Assembly (NCBI RefSeq): GCF_000237925.1
Contig: NC_031495.1
Location: forward strand, 39,274,210-39,338,209
DNA: 64,000 bases
From: Schistosoma mansoni
Lineage: Eukaryota > Platyhelminthes > Trematoda > Strigeidida > Schistosomatidae
Reading direction: 5' to 3'
Positions within the stretch are counted from its first letter, which is position 1. Every line of letters starts with the position of its first letter. Under the pieces are notes generated by a model. It saw nothing but the letters and a program-made list of their open reading frames with translations. It did not search any database and had not been told where the DNA came from. Positions 36,218-47,350 of the stretch are shown in pieces. The position numbers and the translations under genes were made by a program.

Positions 36218-36730
36218 TGTTATATCCCGTGAAGATTTATGAATAGTAACTTTGAGAGCTATTTGTGGACTAATATGATATGTATATTTACTATTGTATA
36301 ATTGTCAAGTAACTAAACTATTCATATTCGCGTCCCTCTTATTATAAGCTTTATTTTGACCTATAGACTATTATTATACGATTTACCATTCTTGAGTTAT
36401 CCACAGTTTATTGATTATTGTCCCCCCTATTTACAGCTACATTTGGCTGAATCATGTATAAATGTTATTTTCTCTTTAATGGTACGATGTGGTCTGTTTG
36501 TTTGATATATAAACTCAGTATGTTTGAGAATAATGATTCATATTGTAGAGGCTGTTATTGGTGTTCTAGACTTAACTGTCTGTGCTAGATAGAAAGCAGG
36601 ACTGATAAGTACTCAAGACTGCTCATACGGCTTTTGTGTATCATTGCTCTGATCGATAATTCACTCCTTTCTGATTGGCAGGGATCATCACACCATACAT
36701 TAAACAGGGCACGCACACACTCGATATAAC
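36218..36730. other. Possible dispersed repeat, unclassified
   Basis: A well-ordered, non-coding block starts with TGTTATATCCCGTG. It contains TATA-like (GATATATAAACTC) and poly(A)-like motifs and lies directly beside the LTR at 36798. It might be a solo LTR of another element, but no target duplication or second copy in this window supports this. Confidence 0.25.
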
Positions 36731-36778
36731 ACTAATCTAACCTCGATTGACATCTAATATTCATATTTTGTAGGTTGT

Positions 36779-37119
36779 AGTTTTTCCCCGTCGCCACTGA
36801 TATATCTCGTTAGTTGAACGCTATATTCAGATCCTAAGCTATTCTGATAACCCCAGGCTAGAACTACTCAGCGACTTGAACACCAGGGAGAAGACTCGAG
36901 TATGAGAGAAAACACATTACTGCAAGGTTCATTTATGTACAGAAAAACAGGGGTTTTATAGTAATTAAAAGACCTTGAGTTTCCATAGTAGCAGTATGTT
37001 AAACAGCCAATCAGGACCTCGTTATTTTAAGAGCATAGCTTCTAACTAATCGCTGATTGGTTGGGCTCTTTATGAGCCTCTGGAGGCTCTGATAGAGTTT
37101 ACTGTAAGCCGACTTAACA
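36779..37119 (-). mobile_element. Solo LTR with adjacent primer-binding site
   Basis: On the minus strand an LTR-like sequence of 322 bp (36798-37119) starts TGTTAAGTCGG and ends GATATATCA. It includes a TATAAAA box and a CCAATCA motif. It is followed one base later by TGGCGACGGGGAAAAACT, a tRNA-primer site very like that of the element at 53073-55870 (TGGCGACGGAGAT). This is a fossil: no coding part follows. A perfect 30-bp direct repeat (36735-36764 and 37119-37148) flanks the unit, which is far longer than the 4-6 bp an LTR integrase leaves. Confidence 0.55.
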
Positions 37120-37394
37120 TCTAACCTCGATTGACATCTAATATTCATTTATGGTTGATTTGTCATTGAATTCTTTAAAATAGGTGTTTTCATGAGTTAT
37201 ATTTGATATACTTTTTTCAAATATATACCAGCGTGTTCAACATTCAATTAATGTAAGGGTCGAATGAATTTCCATTTTCTAATAAGATATCATTATTCAC
37301 AGTATGGGACATTTGTAGTTTAAAGCAATTAGTCCCTTTGATAAATTTCGATAGTGTAATAAAAAGACGAAGATTATCAGAACTATGTGATGAT

Positions 37395-37735
37395 ATTCAT
37401 TCAGTATTGTTTGTTTGAATCTTCCCATCGATTTGTTAGGACTGCAACTGGTCAGTCTGTAATTGGCATATGTGCATACTGTGCGTATTGCCTCAATATA
37501 GCCTTAATTCACAAGCATGATAAGCAGAGATGGATAGTGGCTAGCAGTGGAATCCAGTTTGACGCGCGTTTCGTCCTATTTGGGACTCGTCAGCTGGATG
37601 TACCTGCATCTCACAGTTGATGTTCACTCTGGGACTCGAACCCAGTACCCTCGCTTCAAACGCCATCGCGTTATCCACTCGGCCACTGAGTCCTGATAGC
37701 CACTTGCTTGTGCGATGGGGTGAAGTTTAAATTCA
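37395..37735 (-). mobile_element. Family-A hammerhead SINE, most complete copy, running into a gap
   Basis: Minus sense and in the normal order. From the right: TGAATTTAAACTTCACCCC head, A box TGGCCGAGTGG, B box GGTTCGAGTCC, spacer, ribozyme, then the complete tail (CATGCTTGTGAATTAAGG to CAATACTGAAT) at the left. At the gap the sequence continues into TGAATTTAA, the end of a preceding tail, so a tandem neighbour may be hidden. Confidence 0.9.
37552..37599 (-). ncRNA. Hammerhead ribozyme (family A) with AAA at the cleavage site
   Basis: All core elements are as in 13167-13211, except for three A residues between GTC and the stem I strand CTGGAT. Confidence 0.85.
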
Positions 37736-37935
37736 NNNNNNNNNNNNNNNNNNNNNNNNNNNNNNNNNNNNNNNNNNNNNNNNNNNNNNNNNNNNNNNNN
37801 NNNNNNNNNNNNNNNNNNNNNNNNNNNNNNNNNNNNNNNNNNNNNNNNNNNNNNNNNNNNNNNNNNNNNNNNNNNNNNNNNNNNNNNNNNNNNNNNNNNN
37901 NNNNNNNNNNNNNNNNNNNNNNNNNNNNNNNNNNN
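37736..37935. other. Assembly gap, 200 N
   Basis: Exactly 200 N between a family-A SINE and a Ty3/gypsy fragment. Confidence 0.95.
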
Positions 37936-38500
37936 CGTTTCGTATTAGAAGATCTTCCATCTTTCATAATCGGGAATTACCGTAGGCTATCTCGAAATCG
38001 GGCTATTATCTCGCTTACTACTCATTTCTTCCTGAATCTTCTATATTCTACCGAAAAACCTTTTACCTCGTCGTGCGCATCGCGTATGGAGTGTTTTAGT
38101 CATTGAGGTTCGCGTTGAAGAACTTTGAAGGGTCCTTCGTATGCTGATTCGAGGGGTCGTCGATGTGAGTCTCGACGAACGAAGACGTGTGTACTATGTC
38201 GTAATTCGGGTTGAACGAGAACATCAGTTGATTGAGGTCGAGTGTGAGCAGGTTTAACTGAACGCATAGCGTTTGTAAGCCTACTCGTGTAAGAGTTTAG
38301 ATCCATGTTCAATGAAGAAGCTGAAGGATCCACGAATTCTCCTGGGAGTCGGAGTGTCGTTCCGTAAACGAGTTGAGATGCCGTGTATCCAATGTCAGCT
38401 TTCACTGCATTGCGGATACCTAGCAAGACGAGTGGAAGAGCGTCTGTCCACTGTGAAACGTTTGAAGCTGATAATGAAGCTTTTAGTTGTCTCATACATA
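37936..38500 (-). mobile_element. Ty3/gypsy-type integrase fragment
   Basis: Minus-strand reading gives integrase sequence typical of Metaviridae pol: WTDALPLVLLGIRNAVKADI, then GYTASQLVYGTTLRLPGEF and the tail segment STHVFVRRDSHRRPL-SAYEGPFKVL. Codon use is markedly more GC-rich than the surroundings. It is a partial, broken fossil. No LTR was found beside it, and its left end is hidden by the gap. It differs clearly in sequence from the integrase tail carried by the element at 53073-55870. Confidence 0.75.
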
Positions 38501-38583
38501 CATAAATAAAAGAAAACAATACAACATAGCAACTTCTGAACGACTAAGTAAGTAGGCACACACTAATAAGTAAACATTTATGT

Positions 38584-38818
38584 AACACCGTTGGATGCCG
38601 GCTCAGTGGTCTATCGGTCAAGGGCTCTGGCGTGATACTGGTAGGTCATGGGTTCGAATCTCGCGAGTGCGGGATCGTGGATGCGCACTGCTGAGGAGTT
38701 CCATAATGGAACGAAACGGCCGTCCAGTGCTTTCAGGTTTTCGATGGTGGTCTAGCTTCAATTGACTCATGATTTCAACTATGAAAAATACTGAAATCTC
38801 CAAAAAAACCCCTTCTGA
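38584..38818 (+). mobile_element. Family-B hammerhead SINE, 5'-truncated, normal orientation
   Basis: Plus sense from AACACCGTTGGATGCCGG through A box GGCTCAGTGG, B box GGTTCGAATCTC, ribozyme and tail to the family-B 3' end (CCCCTTCTGATTAAG). It is one of the few copies without an inverted part. The 61-residue reverse frame over it is a shadow. Confidence 0.8.
38685..38730 (+). ncRNA. Hammerhead ribozyme (family B) with compensated stem II
   Basis: Stem I GCACTG/CAGTGC, core CTGAGGA, GAAA, stem III AC-GGCC-GT and triplet GTC are intact. Stem II is GTTCC/GGAAC in place of GTCC/GGAC: both strands have changed and pairing is kept. Confidence 0.85.
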
Positions 38819-38819
38819 T

Positions 38820-40635
38820 TAAGAAATAAAGCGATTGTAATATTGGGATTATTTCTAGAACTACTGTGTAGTCAATACTTTCTCTCTAACAATACACTAA
38901 ATTAGGTCAGAAAAATAAAACTCACCAGAAGTATCAAAACAAGTTTAGTTGCAAAATGAAACTTTTTTTTCTTTATTGTTTAAGATAGCATTTTATTACC
39001 CAGTTAAATCTCGAAATTACATAGAAAACAATATAAATGTTTTACAGGGTAGAATATTTGTCCACAGGTTTGTAGCCCATCTGATTCTCAATATTCAACA
39101 TATTTACAATGCCCATCAGTTTTTTTATTTTTATTTATTAAGTGAAGACCGTATATAAGAGAATAATTTTCACTGAGGATTTCATATTAAACCCCAACTT
39201 TCAATTTATTTAGTTTTTCCATTTGGAAAGTTGAGATGCTCTACAGTGTCGTGTTCACAGAAGACATGTATAGATGACCTTAGATGATTAAAATGAAGTC
39301 CACAGCGAAAATTACACTTTTTTATGCAGAACTATCACGTTAAATGGACAGGGAAACTCTTAGAAACGTTGGATAATGCATATTTACTGAACATCCAAAA
39401 AAGATGATTATCCTATTACAGTCTAACTAATTTAAATGTTTTAAATAACGGTTAGTTTTTTGTTTGCTTAAAAATAAAAGAATTGATTGAATACGATTAT
39501 TGGTCGCTAGTGTATTCTTAAATAAGATTATCATTAGATAGGATGTGAACCTGGTAACAAAAAGTAGTCAGTTGCAGTAGATGATTTTAACAATGGAAAA
39601 ATGCAAACGGTCGTAAATAAAATTCATACTCGTTAAAAAGCTAATGACTGTCTGAGATCAATAGTTCAGTATATACTTTATGGAATGTTTGGAGAGAAAG
39701 ATACTTTGTTAACATCAACATTAAGTTTCAAATCGTTCAGCTGAAATTTCTTAAATAAGACGAAAGGGTTGTCCAGATTCACATTGTTAGCTGCATACCG
39801 AACATACTAATAATTACATTCAAACAGTAAATTTAAAGTAATATATTATTACAGATACTTCACATGCATTTGAAATTTGAAGTCGGTTTTCAACATGAGC
39901 TGTTATAAATTAGAGAAATAAACCGAAAATTTTTCTGACAGTATTTTTTATCATGATTTAAAGCTTATTGACAGTTCTTGGCAACGTATTTTCATATACA
40001 CTTGAACGTAAGATTTTGAAGTTGATAAGCCCGGCGATTTCAAGACATCATACATATTGTCTGAATTCCATTTCGAAGTGTATGGGGAATGGTATTGTGA
40101 CTAAGAGAATTATTTACCTGATTAAGGTCACTACCTGCAGACCTTTGCCTAGAACACTTCAATATCATGTTAATATACATTTGGCTAATCTAAATGAGGA
40201 TTCAGTTTTTAGCACATTGTTATTATTAGTATAAAGGATTTGAGGTTTGAATTTGACTATTATGATTAAAATTCTTATTATCCAAATATTTATTATCTCT
40301 GGAATATCTGGAGTTTGTGCCAACATTAGTGTTGTCCAGAAGGTGAATAAATGCTCCATGATTAAACTATTTGACTCACAGGATGCAACTCCTTAAAAAT
40401 CACCTACCTAAGCTATAAATCTTTCCCATCTAAAAATTGTTTTCTTTCGATAATGCTATTTAAACCATTGCCCGTGCAGTCTGAAGTCCAGAGAAAGAGA
40501 GAGAGAGTAAATGTAAATTGCACAACTATATACAACTTGTGTGATAAATATTTTATCAATATGTGGAACTTTTCTTTCATTGCTTGACTATGTGTACTCA
40601 CTAAGGTGAAATTCAGTAACAGTTTAAATAGTATT
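38820..40635. other. Gene-free AT-rich stretch
   Basis: No supported gene. A very worn family-A trace lies at about 39730-39800 (AAATAAGACGAAAGGGTTGTCC). Two open frames of 64 and 88 codons near 39968-40359 overlap on opposite strands and show no coding signature. Confidence 0.4.
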
Positions 40636-41600
40636 GGTGGGATCACTGATATACACTCCTGAGGTGTCCCATACTATGACGAAACAGCAGTCCAGTGATT
40701 CCTAACTATCAGTAGGTGTTTAAATGAGATTGCTCAGGGATTGAAACAATGAAATTCAACGATCTTCGCAAAACACTGTAAAAGCAAAAGAATATTTCGC
40801 TAGGGTAAACACGTAAGTGTGAGTCAGAGATAACTCAGCGATAACAAGTAATCAAGAAATAAATTCTGAGGATTGTTATCAATCCAAAATGATTTTTAAC
40901 AAAACAACCACTGAAAAATCCAAAAAAAACATTTGACAGGTATTACATTCTTGAAATGCAAAAATAAACTATCAGATATCAACTCAGTTGTTTAAAAGTA
41001 ATATGTTCGATACAACTTCTGACTACCTTATACTCTATACTTATCTAAGTTTCTGATGTACACTACCGAATAGTTTCAGTAGTGGAATGAAACGGTGTTT
41101 CGTTATATTTTTGTGTTTTTTAGTAACTGCTTAGTTGAATTCAGTCAATCGTTGATGTAGGCCTCCTTCATTAGGATCATCTGTCACATTTCTCACTGCA
41201 TTATCGTCAGTTTTAAATGTTTTGAAGTTTAAATAGTTCGTAATGAGATAATGATGTTAGCTGACTTCTTTAATCATACAAAATTGAATGCAAAAATCAC
41301 ATCACAGTGTTCACCTATTTAGCCTGTCCATTACATTGTAATGTATAAGTATGACAGACCATCTGTGCTGGCCAGTAGTAAGTTTACCGCACTGTCAACA
41401 CGGTTAAACATTACCGATTGTAGCTTATAATACATATTTCATACAGATTTTTTTAAAGTTAGAGCTGTGGATTCGATCTCTAGCGAGGATATAAGTATGT
41501 AACTTTAAGGAACATTATAATAGGAACAAAAAAACTATGCAATTTTTCCTAATTTTTCAACGGCTATCTAACTAAAGTCAGTCCTTTATGGTAACTATTT
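40636..41600. repeat. Series of worn family-B fragments
   Basis: Plus-sense ribozyme-tail traces at about 40640-40740 (CTCCTGAGGTGTCCC, TATGACGAAACAGCAGTCCAG), about 41055-41110 (GTGGAATGAAACGG) and about 41460-41590 (GATTCGATCTC, CAACGGCTATCTAACTAAAG). None keeps a full hammerhead. Confidence 0.45.
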
Positions 41601-41877
41601 TCATATCAAACAATTCCTATTAAACTCTCATCTTAAAATTTATCGATTTATGTCATCTCATTTAACTAGCAACCATAACATAATAATATTCCTGTAGGAG
41701 TTGAGTTTTATAGCTGACGCAGAACAATTTCTCAATAATAGAATAATTAATTTCAAGACAGTCTATGCACCTTGATGATGAGTGCCTCAAAATTAGGGAT
41801 ATTTACAACATCTAAGGTTATTTATAGAGTTGAGATCATGAGTCAATTGAAGCTAGACCCCCATGGAAAACCTGGAA

Positions 41878-41923
41878 GCACTGGACGGCCGTTTCGTCCT
41901 ATTATGGGACTCCTCAGCAGTGC
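41878..41923 (-). ncRNA. Hammerhead ribozyme (family B), intact
   Basis: On minus: stem I GCACTG/CAGTGC, core CTGAGGA, stem II GTCC/GGAC with loop CATAATA, GAAA, stem III AC-GGCC-GT, cleavage after GTC. All invariant core positions match. Confidence 0.9.
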
Positions 41924-42254
41924 GCATCCACGAACCCACTCTCGCGGGATTCGAACCCAGGACCTACCAGTTTCGAGCCGAAGCCCTTAACCGATAGACT
42001 ACTGAGCTGGCATCCAACGGTGTTAATGTCTAACTTCAACTGATTCACGAAATTGAGCAACCATTCACCAATGTCATCAGTGAGTTACTATCTCACAACA
42101 GACCTGGTTGAACTCCACCGGTTACTGCTTCTCACTAGAACTCCAGGAAATACCTCAAGGAGTCAGTCACTAGTGAGCACATGATCATTAAGGGCTTCGG
42201 CTCGAAACTGGTAGGTCCTGGGTTCGAATCCCGCGAGAGTGGGTTCGTGGATGC

Positions 42255-42300
42255 GCACTGCTGAGGAGTCCCATAATAGGACGAAACGGCCGTCCAGTGC
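42255..42300 (+). ncRNA. Hammerhead ribozyme (family B), intact
   Basis: Same sequence as 41878-41923 on the opposite strand, so a transcript of either strand of this insertion carries one active-looking ribozyme and one antisense copy. Confidence 0.9.
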
Positions 42301-42739
42301 TTCCAGGTTTTCCATGGTAGTCTAGCTTCAATTGACTCATGATCTCAACTCTATAAATTACTAAAATCTCCACAAAACCCCTTCTGATCTAAGGTTATGT
42401 AAAATGGTGAGTATGTTCACAGGGAACGAAATCTAAGTAATAACATTTAAATTCTAATTTATTAACCAAAAATAGATTAATAGTTAAGTTATAGCATAAA
42501 GAAACTCATTACGTTCACTTCATTTCCGTGAATTACATCATCATTATGTACTTTAATCTGTGTATTTTATTGATTCAAACTAAGATAATATGGAATAGAA
42601 CAATAAGTTCTTTGATTCATGTTTACGACATCTTTAATTTAATGGCTAAAAGTACATTATAGAAAGATAATTTTAAAGGAGAGAATTATTGTTTATATAT
42701 ATAACTTGTGTTTCTTGTAGAATTTGAATCCTCAATGTC

Positions 42740-43060
42740 AAGTTACTTAAACTAGTGACCATATTGTTACTTAGTCAATAGAAGCTGATCAACACTAAAG
42801 GACTAGACAAACATGACGGTGGTTACTACATAGTGATTAATCAATTGTAAATATCTCAGTCCTACAAAAGTCTAGTCACTGGCTGGAAAACTCGGACTTT
42901 GAAGCTAGGTTACATCGGTTGGACTGTTACAGGAAGCACCAGTTCGTTGTAGATTACAGGTACACCTTGTTAAAAAGCATCAACTTGCTTAAAACCAGAT
43001 TTCATAGTTTTCTTCTGATTATCTTGAAACACCTAACATCATTGGTTATGCAAGTAACCA
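42740..43060 (+). repeat. Degraded family-C copy
   Basis: Plus sense. CTAGTGACCATATTG, the AGTGATTAATCAATTGT block, a tRNA-like trace (GACTTTGAAGCTAGGTTACA), spacer (AGATTACAGGTACACCTTG) and post-ribozyme block follow the order of 56090-56340. The hammerhead core is lost (TTGTTAAAAAGCATC). Confidence 0.6.
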
Positions 43061-43224
43061 GACAATACATCACATTGGATTATTAAATCTTATTAGTAAT
43101 ACGTGGATTACTAAATGAACAGTCATCTATTTTGTCTCTCTCTTTTCCTCGAAACATACTACAGAAATATACAGAATTTACCAGACAACACCGCATTCTA
43201 ATTGAGTTGTACAGTGTTTACTTG

Positions 43225-43385
43225 ACTTTATTCTAGTTAGCACATATTTTTAGTAAGCTTCTTCTTTAGGAGACGAGGTTACTAACCTCCTGACTGATCC
43301 TCCTTATTTACCCAGGGTTGTGACCTGTAGAATTAACCCTAGAAGGGTTTCAGGCAGAGTTTGCTCTTAATAGCAACTAATTCTT
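43225..43385 (-). repeat. LINE 5' leader fragment
   Basis: The minus strand reads ACCCTTCTAGGGTTA, GGAGGATCAGTCAGGAGGTT and GCTTACTAAAAA. This corresponds to the left end of the LINE at 1190-1310 and to 17928-18075. More diverged than 17928. Confidence 0.5.
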
Positions 43386-43744
43386 CACAATAATAACAGC
43401 ACTAAGTTACTTAAAAGATTGTTAATATCATCAGCATCTTTTTGATAGGTTAGTCGGTATATTTTCGTGTCCAGAAACACTACTTACTACAAGATCACTG
43501 AAATACAAACTTGACTATTTAGTTATTTGATTTTGGTTGTAAGTTTTTTTCACTACTTCATCCATTTTATCAAATGAATGAAGGCTTTTCACATTCTACA
43601 AACTGAATCAAATTTAGAAACTAATCTAATCTACAAATAACTGCAAGATGATGAGACACTGATGACCATCTCCTTCCCACTTTCACCTATATATTAACAT
43701 ATTAAACAATAATTAAATCTCTATAGTCCAGCCTTCTGTACATT

Positions 43745-43870
43745 ATAGTTTAACGATCGTGGATGAGCACTGCCGGACGAAACGGATGTCCAGTTCTCCC
43801 AAGTCTTCAACGGTGGTCCGGCATTCATCCAATCATGATCTCAATCAAAAGCTTAACAATCTCCACAACC
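43745..43870 (+). repeat. Worn family-B 3' half
   Basis: GATCGTGGATGAGCACTGCC, GGACGAAACGGATGTCCAG and TCTTCAACGGTGGTCCGGC are in order. Part of the ribozyme between stem I and stem II is deleted. The tail ends with TCCACAACCCC. Confidence 0.6.
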
Positions 43871-44659
43871 CCACACCGATGAGAATTATAAGTCAATCTA
43901 ACTAAACTAGATTGAAAAGCATATGAATGTCCAATATTTTACAGAGAATTTCAAGTACATAATCTTATATATAATATTGACAGGTTGCTATGTGTGTGTA
44001 TGTATAATTGATTATCATTAGAACATACAAAAAGTCAGTCACCTATTTGTTGCATGTGTATATTTATAAAGTGAATTAATCGTAAATATAGTTTAATTTC
44101 ATTCAATTCTTATGACACGTCAATCTAATTAATTGTGAACAATTTGAATATCAATATAAATAAATGAACATTCAATGTAGGTGTGTAATTCTGTGCTGTT
44201 ACTATATTAGTTACAAAACCTAATTTTTTTAATGTTACATAATTAAACAATTTTTTTTTTTTAAATAACTGAAATCAATGTAGAGAAAAAAACAAACACA
44301 CTACTAACACTTGATCTGTTGAATTAATACTTATTTCTGAATTGATACTGGTTCTAGAATTGCATAAAAAGCCAAAATAAAGTTGATAGTTATCTATTAT
44401 TTTTTTTTAGTTTACGTATGGTAACATGACATTTTCAAGATCATATGGTCTTTCTGTAATCATTTTATTAGTAAAGGATTAAGTTAGCGTCAGCTGATTA
44501 TAGATCCATGTACTGGAATTTGAATACAACTTGTGATTGAAGAGCTGTCCTGATAACAGGAGTTCGAAGATATAACCCGGTGTAGATTACCAGAAGAACA
44601 TTAAGGATTTAATCAGTTCGTTGTTTTTAAACACATATTTTTTTTTGAATAATAAGATA

Positions 44660-44800
44660 ACTGGTTCAATCTCCTGTGGCGAGTTCATAGATGTGAATTG
44701 ATGAGGAGTCACATACTAAGATGAAGTAACTTCCAAGTGCTTCTGTGTCTTTAATGGTAGTTTAGCTAAGATCAATTCGTGATTTAAATTATGAAGATAA
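44660..44800 (+). repeat. Worn family-B copy
   Basis: Plus sense: GGTTCAATCTCCTG (B box), TGAGGAGTCACATACTAAG, GAAGTAACTTCCAAGTGCTT (ribozyme remnant) and the tail TTTAATGGTAGTTTAGC. Confidence 0.55.
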
Positions 44801-45128
44801 TTCTAAACAGTTATATATTTATAATACCCACAGGTTGATTATATTGAAGTGTAAATTTTTCTGACCAATAGTAACTATCACAAAACTTAATTTAAACAAG
44901 GGTTTCATATAAATTGACGTCATAGTGCACATAATTAAGAAGTACTTAGAATAGTTTCCACATTCCATTCAATTTAATCAATATAATATGATTCATACTA
45001 AGGATTAGATAAATAAGACATTGGGTACTACTAAATAATCAATGATGGTGTGCTTCTGAATAATTGTATCGTTTTTATAAATAAAACATTTTATAGGTAA
45101 ATATATCAAATGAATAGACTGTGTGATT

Positions 45129-45130
<2 letters not shown>

Positions 45131-45166
<36 letters not shown>
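45131..45166. repeat. (TA)n microsatellite
   Basis: About 17 alternating TA units. Confidence 0.9.
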
Positions 45167-45168
<2 letters not shown>

Positions 45169-45293
45169 TTGTTGTTACTAGCTGGATACAATTAGTTGTC
45201 TCAGTGACATGATCGGTTCGAAAGTTTCAATGTTATAATAATTGTCATTATTATTATTGTTACTAACTCGTTTTTTACTGGTTGTTTGTTTGA

Positions 45294-45342
45294 TACTACT
45301 ACTACTACTACTACTACTAATAATAATAATAATAATAATAAT
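45294..45342. repeat. (TAC)n(TAA)n microsatellite
   Basis: About eight TAC units pass directly into about eight TAA units. Confidence 0.9.
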
Positions 45343-46589
45343 ACTGATAATAATAACCAGCTATTCAATCAATAAATGACAATACGAAGTAAATAATAAT
45401 ATATATATATATTTGTTTTACATGTTTGGTTACATGACACATTACATCGATTATTAAATGAGACAGAATTAATAGGTGGTTTTTGTCAGTGATCAATATT
45501 ATTTAGGGATAGTACTGATATCAGGGATTCCTGAGGAATTGTTTCATTCTAGCATGGAACATTTATAGCAACAAATTGCATACTAATTGAAGTTGAGATT
45601 TTGAATCAATAGTCTAAAAGTAACTCAGTCACAACAAGAACTAAAGGAATTTGGTGTGATGCATAGTGGTATCATGTCAGTAGTATCTGATAAAACGAAG
45701 AAATCGGTTGTCAATTACATCCTAAATGAACTCAGCCCGTGATAAAAACTATCTGAACATCAAAATGATCTCCGCAAATCTAGTAACCAACCCAGGATTT
45801 CTTTTATAGGACTGCTACAATTACAGGAAACAGTACGTTTTGATATGGACACACATATATGAATAGATCTGTTGATAGATAGATGGGTTGACGTAACTTT
45901 TCCAAAAAAATTTTTTTGTGATGTACTCCTGTCAATCAAACTGAAGGTTTACACGTGGTTTATCCGTTATTATCATGGATCTGAACTTTTAAATATATAT
46001 CTATGAAACAACTAGATGACACACTTTATAAAAAAGAAATATATATTTTACCAATTACGAATGAATATTAATCATGACGGTTCGGAACGCCTTTTTTGCC
46101 AAAGACAATGATATGCCACTCTAGCCTGATTCATACTTTTGTCTGTGTGAGATAATGCATAGGGGATATTTAACATGGCATAGTTGCACATATTCCAACA
46201 TAAATATCTTTAGAACATTGGTAACCTTTGTTAAAGACGCCAAGTGATATTAGGTTCAAAATTCTAAACAAGAATTGAAGTAAATCAGATGAGTTCTCGT
46301 GCTATATATTAATGAGTAACCATCTAATTCAGTAGAGTGCAAAATGATCTGTTCATATAAAATAAAATTTTTAAATGGGGTACTTTTTAAATGTTATATA
46401 ACTGTGAACAACAGCTGATATAGTTGTAAGTAAGTTGCCACTGCTTGAACGAACTTAGGTTCTTCCGATATTTACCTTTCACTTCTCTAGTTCCCAAATA
46501 AGTCAACTTGAATAAATGGATTTTTTATACAATCTTCTATAGGATCTCTTAGTTTACAACACAAACTGACTTCAATTGTACAACCATTG

Positions 46590-46745
46590 ACAATTAGGAG
46601 TCATTGGATAGCTGTTTTTTCGTAGTGTAGGACTCCTCAGTAGTGTCTGTGTAGGACCTCATCAACCAGCATCGACCTAAGGACGTTCAGTTCTAAATAA
46701 AATCACTCAACCTTCAAACTACTAAGCCGATATCCTATGGTTTAC
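46590..46745 (-). repeat. Worn family-B copy
   Basis: Minus sense just upstream of the profilin-like exon: GGATAGCTGTTTTTTCGTAG, GACTCCTCAGTAGTG, then B-box and A-box traces (CTACTAAGCCGATATCC) are in order. Confidence 0.5.
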
Positions 46746-46883
46746 ATTTCTTGTATCACTTAATTCGTGATATATTAGGTAAAAAGCTATCTTCAAATAC
46801 TGTTGGTGGGTAACTGTTTCACATAAATCAACTTATTTTATTCCATAATTTTCCTTTTTATACAATTTTCTTTTTCTCTCTAG

Positions 46884-47063
46884 TTTGATCAAACAACCAG
46901 TTCTGATGTATATGATAGAATTTTAAAAAACAGTATATTGGGTACAAGACTAGTGAAAAAAGCTGTTATATGCAATCGTCGATCAGGTGCGATAAATGCT
47001 TATGGACCAGAGGATTTTACACCATCTATTGAACAAATTAATAAATTTATGATATTATCACAG
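46884..47063 (+). CDS. Internal exon of a profilin-like gene
   Basis: An open stretch of 60 codons lies between a strong acceptor (a pyrimidine tract ending TTTTTCTCTCTAG) and a consensus donor (CAG|GTAAGT). Both ends are in phase 0. The translation starts FDQTTSSDVYDRIL and continues LGTRLVKKAVIC, then SGAINAYGPEDFTPSIEQI. It fits the N-terminal half of profilin: an amphipathic start, the K-A-x-I strand, G-x-x-x-A, then F-x-x-S-x-E-E-I. Profilin binds monomeric actin in the cytosol and assists filament growth. The first exon with the start codon was not found upstream. The similarity is moderate here and stronger in the terminal exon. Confidence 0.65.
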
Positions 47064-47239
47064 GTAAGTGGTTTATAGTTTCAGTCAATTATTATCTAAT
47101 AGCATCGATGATACCTCTTTCACCATAATTGAACTCCACCAGTAACGGACTTTCATTGAGATTAAGATCCCTTTCCAGAGTACATTCTCTATGCTACTAT
47201 AAAGATTTTGTGAAGTTTGTCCAATATGCGAGTTATTTC

Positions 47240-47350
47240 ACGAACTTACTCTTAGTGAGGTCGTAGATGCTCACTCCCAAGGACCATTTATTATGACTAA
47301 ACAATTGTCCGGTGCTTTCTGGTTTCCATGATTATTTAAATTAACTCAGT
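47240..47350 (+). repeat. Worn family-B 3' half
   Basis: GAGGTCGTAGATGCTCACTC, CAATTGTCCGGTGCTTTCTG and the tail TTTCCATGATTATTTAA remain in order. The ribozyme core is lost. Confidence 0.45.

Larger units (their letters stand above)
41822..42386 (+). mobile_element. Family-B SINE, inverted composite with hammerheads on both strands, 12-bp target duplication
   Basis: The flanks are perfect direct repeats ATCTAAGGTTAT (41810-41821 and 42387-42398). The left half (to about 42177) is minus sense: truncated tail, ribozyme, B box, A box and the long 5' head ending CTAGTGAGCAC. From about 42186 the right half is plus sense from mid-tRNA through ribozyme to the full 3' end CCCCTTCTGAT. About 200 bp is present in both halves, so the template held more than one monomer. 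The two halves are nearly identical, so the insertion is young. Confidence 0.9.

Noticed and set aside
41806-42398. Inverted-repeat DNA transposon (MITE)
   Set aside because: The inverted ends are SINE tails with internal promoter and ribozyme, and the 12-bp target repeat and unequal end truncation fit retrotransposition better than a cut-and-paste element.
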